Shown here one piece after another: positions 21,370 through 24,634 of a stretch of DNA of 24,634 nt. Made by a program: the position numbers and the translations under genes. The notes beneath the pieces were generated by a model. It searched no databases. It worked only from the letters and a program-made list of their open reading frames with translations, and was not told where the DNA came from. This DNA comes from a virus. The DNA is taken from positions 1 to 24,634 of IMG/VR virus record IMGVR_UViG_3300007539_000208; one strand, given 5' to 3'. The stretch's first letter is position 1. Each line of letters begins with the position of its first letter.

Positions 21370-21555
21370 TTATAATTCACTCAATTTATCATTATTAATA
21401 TTAATCCGATCAATCATTCTTAATGCTGACTCATAAGCATCTATTTTGCCCTGAGAATACTCTTTAATTGTTATTGGCATATCTATCTTGATATAACTTG
21501 TTTCCATTTCCAAAGCTGCCTGTAGCATGATTTTAATTCTTTCTAACTCTCTCAT
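21370..21555 (-). CDS. Hypothetical protein (61 aa)
   Basis: 61 aa. ATG overlaps the previous stop (TAATG) and has GGGGGAA upstream. Helical, charged: MRELERIKIMLQAALEMETS, then KIDAYESALRMIDRI. It ends 1 nt before the methyltransferase ATG. Unknown function; possibly a small partner of the flanking enzymes, inferred only from coupling. Confidence 0.6.
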   Translation of the reverse strand: MRELERIKIMLQAALEMETSYIKIDMPITIKEYSQGKIDAYESALRMIDRININNDKLSEL

Positions 21556-21743
21556 TATTCCCCCAATATCTGTTCTCTCAATAAATGTAATCCATCAATC
21601 TCCCAGAATATATCATCAATGTCTTTTGTGTTGTCAGTTTCAGAGTAGCATTGTTCCAGTGCAAGCTCGCCAGCTAATTCAGTCATATATCTTATTCTTT
21701 TGTCGAAAATTTCATTAATTCTTTGTTGATCTTTTTTGTTCAT
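21555..21743 (-). CDS. Hypothetical acidic protein (62 aa)
   Basis: 62 aa with AGGT before the ATG. Acidic and helical (MNKKDQQRINEIFDKRIRYM; DIDDIFWEIDGLHLLREQ). First gene after an 81-nt AT-rich gap that follows the nuclease-like gene. No family recognised. Confidence 0.6.
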   Translation of the reverse strand: MNKKDQQRINEIFDKRIRYMTELAGELALEQCYSETDNTKDIDDIFWEIDGLHLLREQILGE

Positions 21744-21795
21744 TTTAACCTAGCTTGTAATTTGTTATTTATACTATATAAGGTTATTTATCTAT

Positions 21796-21814
21796 AATAT
21801 AATTTTTATATAGT
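21796..21814. repeat. 19-bp exact direct repeat (second copy 22748-22766)
   Basis: AATATAATTTTTATATAGT occurs twice in the same orientation. One copy is just beyond the 3' end of the nuclease-like gene, the other about 35 bp before the rightward early promoter. The pair brackets 21815-22747. AT-richness weakens the significance, but 19 exact bases are unlikely by simple composition. Confidence 0.75.
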
Positions 21815-21824
21815 GAAATTTTTT

Positions 21825-22316
21825 CTATACAATATCTGCTAAATAAATGGCTTTCTTTGTAGGCAAATTATAAATAGGATTTTTAAAAGGTATATTTGCA
21901 TGATGTATAATTTTTAGAATCCTAATATCTTCAATGCTGTAAAATACACATAAAGCAAAAAAACAATTCTCAGTAAGTTTTTCAATTTCTTTTTCTTCCA
22001 GGAGCCAAGATTCTTTTATCTCGGAATCATGTCTGCAAACTTTAACATGGATGTTTCTTTTACCATTAACTGTCTTGCATATCAAGTCTGATGAATAATC
22101 ATTAGAATCAATTGTAAAGTCAGGATAAGTAACCGCTAGTCTTTGCTCTCTTAAATGGTAATAAACAACCAATTCAGCAAGTTTACCTATAAAGCAATCA
22201 TTTATCATTTTCTCATAAGATACTTTTTTGTTTCTTTGGGAATATGACTCACGTCTAATCTCTGTAACTTTATAAGCAAATTCTATACATAGAGCTATTT
22301 CATTTTTAGATAACAT
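21825..22316 (-). CDS. Nuclease-fold (PD-(D/E)XK-like) candidate
   Basis: 163 aa. The region CFIGKLAELVVYYHLRE (about residues 41-57) followed by YPDFTID, SSDLIC (about 74-79) and NIHVKVCRHDS (87-97) follows the order Gly/Glu helix, Asp strand, x-V-K strand found in restriction-endonuclease-fold proteins. I recall a phage family with '..AD....iHVKsq' of this type. The usual E/Q-x-K is H-V-K here, so the active site may be degenerate. It is in the same leftward operon as the cytosine methyltransferase, with two small genes between. The ATG at 22316 lacks a clear Shine-Dalgarno sequence. Confidence 0.5.
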   Translation of the reverse strand: MLSKNEIALCIEFAYKVTEIRRESYSQRNKKVSYEKMINDCFIGKLAELVVYYHLREQRLAVTYPDFTIDSNDYSSDLICKTVNGKRNIHVKVCRHDSEIKESWLLEEKEIEKLTENCFFALCVFYSIEDIRILKIIHHANIPFKNPIYNLPTKKAIYLADIV

Positions 22317-22428
22317 GATAATAGATTAAGTCTTTATTACTTTAAATGTAAAACCTTGATTAATAATTTGCTTTTTGAGCATAGGGATTCAAGTAAAGCT
22401 ATGACTTAGTTCTTTTATTAAGATTTAC

Positions 22429-22593
22429 CTAAATCATGTTACATGGCTTTATTCTTCTCGCAATAAACCTACTCCAAATAGGCTGGTCACAACACCACTT
22501 TATCGTTATTGGTATAATCATCATTACTGTTTTCAAGTGTAGTGATATATATTCACATGATGAAAGTTTTTTAGGCTGGTATCTTTCCAGCAT
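22429..22593 (-). CDS. Possible small gene in control region (54 aa)
   Basis: ATG at 22593 opens 54 codons (MLERYQPKKLSSCEYISLHL ... IWSRFIARRIKPCNMI). The frame stays open upstream to 22671. The product is basic and Cys/Trp-containing, and the codon choice looks less AT-biased than neighbours. The Shine-Dalgarno sequence is weak and no family is recognised. It may be a foreign or decayed gene rather than functional. Confidence 0.25.
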   Translation of the reverse strand: MLERYQPKKLSSCEYISLHLKTVMMIIPITIKWCCDQPIWSRFIARRIKPCNMI

Positions 22594-22799
22594 CAGTCTC
22601 GATAACTTGCTTCCGTCGCAATGGTCATCAAGGCGTTTTGTAGTGCTTGCATCTACCAGTGCTTGCTCACACTAAGGATAAACACTAACCCCTCTGGTAG
22701 ATTTAAATATTTATTAAAATGAGCATGGATTGTAAAATTAAAAAAACAATATAATTTTTATATAGTATTTATATAATTTATATATTTTCACTTGAACTA

Positions 22800-22808
22800 T
22801 GTTATAAT
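22800..22808 (+). promoter_or_regulatory. Extended -10 promoter of rightward early operon
   Basis: TGTTATAAT, a perfect extended -10, lies 23 nt before the GCGAGGT leader (22832-22838) of the first rightward gene. No consensus -35 at 17 nt. Identical to the element before the lone plus-strand gene at 15732. Confidence 0.65.
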
Positions 22809-22842
22809 ATATAGTTCTAAAACAATATTTTGCGAGGTTTCA

Positions 22843-23538
22843 ATGTCTTACTACAGGGCACAAAAAGATTTTAACCATATACAAGACCTTAACGCTTTAG
22901 ATCAATTAGCTAGCTCCAATTATAACGCTAAAGAAAAACAGTTGAGTATGATGAAAAACTTACTAGATGAGCTTAGTGGCTTAATTGGTGGCTATAATAG
23001 CTCTAAAATTGACGCTATAGCCATTAGGCTGCAAGAGCAAGGGTATGGCTGCAAACAATTAGAAAGAGCCTGTAAAATCATTCCAGAGCGTTTAGACAGG
23101 TTTCCCTCATTTAAAGATTTAAAGACCATTTTAAGCGAATTTAAAGAAAAGAAAGAAGTTGAATTGATTGATCAACAAGCAATAAAAGACAGAGAAAGAT
23201 TCAATGGCATTAAAAACCTTTTTATGTCTAAATGCACAAAAGACCAGCTAGACTCCTATGTTAAATGGTGGCTAATTAATGTTTATGAATTAACGACTGA
23301 TCAAGTTCAAGCATTTGTTAGCCCGAATCTTTTTGAAATGCCAGCTCTATTTGACTGGTATGATAATTACTGCGAATGGAATCTTGATAGAATAAAAAAT
23401 GTTGGATTAAAGAAATTACAATATCTGTTGAAAGAACAAGAAAAGAATTATATGAATAATGAATACGATAAAAAAATAGAGCCAATGTGGATTAATAAAA
23501 ACACAGAATGGAAAAAATATTGCGAGGTATCAAAATGA
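22843..23538 (+). CDS. Early replication/recombination-region protein of unknown function
   Basis: 231 aa from ATG at 22843, picked because GCGAGGT lies 4 nt upstream; upstream in-frame codons fall inside the promoter. Helical throughout. ERACKIIPERLDRFPSFKDLKTIL (positions about 72-95, split by Pro) resembles the 'FPs...lk..l' part of small helicase-loader or replisome-organiser proteins, but no ATPase or zinc motif is present. The C-terminal half has Trp-rich segments (LDSYVKWWLINVYEL; FDWYDNYCEWNLDRI). First gene of an operon with an annealing protein and SSB, so a DNA-replication accessory role is plausible but unproven. Confidence 0.6.
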   Translation: MSYYRAQKDFNHIQDLNALDQLASSNYNAKEKQLSMMKNLLDELSGLIGGYNSSKIDAIAIRLQEQGYGCKQLERACKIIPERLDRFPSFKDLKTILSEFKEKKEVELIDQQAIKDRERFNGIKNLFMSKCTKDQLDSYVKWWLINVYELTTDQVQAFVSPNLFEMPALFDWYDNYCEWNLDRIKNVGLKKLQYLLKEQEKNYMNNEYDKKIEPMWINKNTEWKKYCEVSK

Positions 23539-24071
23539 GTGAAAAATCAGTCTTCCAAATTTTATCATCAATTAATGTAGAAAAAGACGTCAAAGAAAAA
23601 AATGGCATGCGCTATTTACCATGGGCAGCTGCTATTAAGTATTTATTGAATTATTTTCCCGATGCAAATTGGGAGCATAGAGAATGGGATGGAATACCAT
23701 ACCTGAAAACTGGTTCAGGTTGTTTTGTTGAGGTATCTGTTATCATAGGCGGTATCACAAGAAAGCAATTGCATCCCATTCTTGATTATAGAAACCAGCC
23801 GATTAAAGAGCCAAATGCCTTTCAAGTTAACACATCAATTCAAAGAGCATTGGCTAAAGCTATCGCACTGCATGGTCTTGGTCTTTACATATTTGACGGT
23901 GAGGATTTGCCACCAAACGAGAAAGAAGCTATTGAGCTAGCAAGAGTCGAGCTAGCTGATCTATTACAAGAGGCTGGTAAGTTTTCGCCACAAGCAAAGC
24001 AAGCACTACTTAAAATGAACTATCAAGATATTCAGAACAAAATTGCTGAATATAGAAACAAAGGGGAGTAA
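23535..24071 (+). CDS. Sak/DUF1071-like single-strand annealing protein
   Basis: 178 aa from ATG at 23535, which has GCGAGGT (23522-23528) 6 nt upstream and overlaps the previous stop. Key parts: FQILSSINVEKDVKEKNGMR, YLPWAAAIKYLLNYFPDANW, then AFQVNTSIQRALAKAIALHG and LGLYIFDGEDLP. The pattern 'ngl.YLsWa.A......P.a.w ... m.v.t.i.RcL.KaiAl.GLGLYi..GEDLP' is that of the DUF1071 family, placed with Rad52-like (Sak) annealing proteins. It pairs complementary single strands during phage recombination and normally acts with the SSB encoded just downstream. C-terminal residues form a charged helix. Confidence 0.8.
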   Translation: MSEKSVFQILSSINVEKDVKEKNGMRYLPWAAAIKYLLNYFPDANWEHREWDGIPYLKTGSGCFVEVSVIIGGITRKQLHPILDYRNQPIKEPNAFQVNTSIQRALAKAIALHGLGLYIFDGEDLPPNEKEAIELARVELADLLQEAGKFSPQAKQALLKMNYQDIQNKIAEYRNKGE

Positions 24072-24072
24072 A

Positions 24073-24498
24073 ATGATTAACAAAGTACTATTGATTGGAA
24101 ACATGACAAAAGACGTTGAATTGAAAACATTGCCAACAGGTTCATCGGTAGCTAACTTTGGTGTTGCTACAAACGAAACATGGAACGATAAAGCAAGTGG
24201 AGAAAAACAAGTTAAAACTGAATATCACAACATTGTATTATTCGGAAAACAAGCAGAAAACCTATCCAAATACACTAGCAAAGGCTCCAAACTTTTTATC
24301 GAGGGTAAACTTCAAACAAGATCGTGGGAAGATAAAGATGGGAACAAGAGATACACTACAGAAATAATTGCTGCAAATGTTCAATACTTATCAACTAATA
24401 AAGACGTAAACAAAGCATTACACCAAGCTGATGATTCACAATCTGAATACCAAGTGAAAACAGATGTAAATTATGCTTCTGATGAGATTCCATTTTAA
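24073..24498 (+). CDS. ssb: Single-stranded DNA-binding protein
   Basis: 141 aa from ATG at 24073, 1 nt after the annealing-protein stop, with GGGGAG just upstream. OB-fold hallmarks: MINKVLLIGNMTKDVELKTL, TEYHNIVLFGKQAENLSKYT, GSKLFIEGKLQTRSWEDKDG. The acidic C-terminal tip DEIPF matches the bacterial SSB tail (DDIPF) that recruits replication partners. Length and layout are normal. It coats single strands in phage replication and recombination. Confidence 0.95.
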   Translation: MINKVLLIGNMTKDVELKTLPTGSSVANFGVATNETWNDKASGEKQVKTEYHNIVLFGKQAENLSKYTSKGSKLFIEGKLQTRSWEDKDGNKRYTTEIIAANVQYLSTNKDVNKALHQADDSQSEYQVKTDVNYASDEIPF

Positions 24499-24634
24499 TG
24501 AGAATGAATAGAAAACTAGCACAAGAGCAGTTGTCGGATTTAACTCGTTCATACATGAGTCATTCCGATAACTGCACCAAGTGCGGTGATGAAATAGATA
24601 TTAGTTTGATTCACATTCCAACAGGTGAATGTAA
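24498..24634 (+). CDS. Zinc-ribbon-type small protein, cut by right edge
   Basis: The ATG overlaps the SSB stop (TAATG); 45 codons are visible before the window ends. Begins MRMNRKLAQEQLSDLTRSYM and then NCTKCGDEIDISLIHIPTGEC, with one CxxC pair plus a further Cys, so a zinc ribbon is likely to be completed beyond the edge. Met3 (24504) is an alternative start. Within the gene CAGTTGTCGG (24528-24537) and CCGATAACTG (24565-24574) form a 10-bp stem with one G-U. Function unknown. Confidence 0.6.
   Translation, partial: MRMNRKLAQEQLSDLTRSYMSHSDNCTKCGDEIDISLIHIPTGEC

Larger units (their letters stand above)
22317..22842. promoter_or_regulatory. 526-bp control region between divergent operons
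   Basis: No convincing long gene lies here. It contains a possible 54-aa minus-strand frame (22429-22593), TAGGCTGGT twice (22479-22487, 22572-22580), a GCTGG-7nt-CCAGC hairpin (22575-22591), AGTGCTTGC twice (22642-22650, 22658-22666), a 9-bp inverted repeat ATCTACCAG/CTGGTAGAT (22651-22659, 22694-22702), then a very AT-rich stretch (22730-22790) and the rightward promoter. This density of repeats beside an AT-rich, easily melted stretch and next to replication genes fits a regulatory or origin region (inference). Confidence 0.5.

Noticed and set aside
22575-22591. tRNA-like arm (5-bp stem, 7-nt loop)
   Set aside because: Loop sequence does not fit an anticodon or T loop and no other cloverleaf arms are found.
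22436-22675. 79-aa plus-strand frame in the control region
   Set aside because: No Shine-Dalgarno sequence or promoter, mirrors the open minus frame, and its composition resembles an antisense reading.
22792-22842. N-terminal extension of the first rightward gene
   Set aside because: It would start upstream of and through the extended -10 promoter; GCGAGGT marks ATG 22843.

Overview
The window is a piece of an AT-rich tailed-phage (or prophage) genome with siphovirus-type architecture. The evidence is a leftward run of terminase, portal, scaffold, capsid, neck, tail-tube, frameshifted tail-chaperone, tape-measure and fibre genes, plus a rightward block with a Sak-like annealing protein and a phage SSB. 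No integrase, lysis gene, tRNA or CRISPR array is recognisable. The host cannot be named; low GC and a signal-peptide-like fibre N-terminus fit an AT-rich Gram-negative host, but that is inference.

Layout, left to right. 1-15683 (all minus strand, so transcribed right to left): small and large terminase, a 45-aa basic protein, portal, two tail-completion-like proteins, scaffold, major capsid, three small head genes, a tropism-determinant-like protein, a long coiled-coil fibre, two neck proteins, major tail protein, tail chaperones G and G-T with a -1 frameshift signal, tape measure, distal-tail-like protein, a fibre-associated protein, and a large fibre cut by the window edge. Most of these genes overlap by a few bases (ATGA or TAATG), and hairpins sit just after the capsid, fibre and major-tail genes.

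15684-17790: a lone plus-strand gene with its own promoter, then a minus-strand two-gene operon encoding a ParB-like protein and a TAGT-type (TET-associated) glycosyltransferase. The operon has its own consensus promoter, a palindromic operator-like site and an upstream insulating terminator. 17791-22316 (minus): an early or accessory operon of mostly small unknown genes, including an exported cysteine-rich peptide, three related small 'FYGD' proteins embedded in repeated DNA, a C5-cytosine DNA methyltransferase and a nuclease-fold candidate. 22317-22842: a 526-bp control region between divergent operons. 22843-24634 (plus): a possible replication accessory protein, Sak-like annealing protein, SSB, and a zinc-ribbon protein cut by the right edge.

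The most interesting system is the possible DNA-hypermodification set: a cytosine-5 methyltransferase that could make 5mC and a TAGT glycosyltransferase beside a ParB-like protein. The oxidising TET/JBP enzyme expected between those steps is not in the window. Other notable structures are a very clean -1 frameshift signal (slippery A AAA AAG plus an 11-bp stem), a shared GCGAGGT ribosome-binding leader on rightward genes, and signs of cassette duplication in the small-gene operon.
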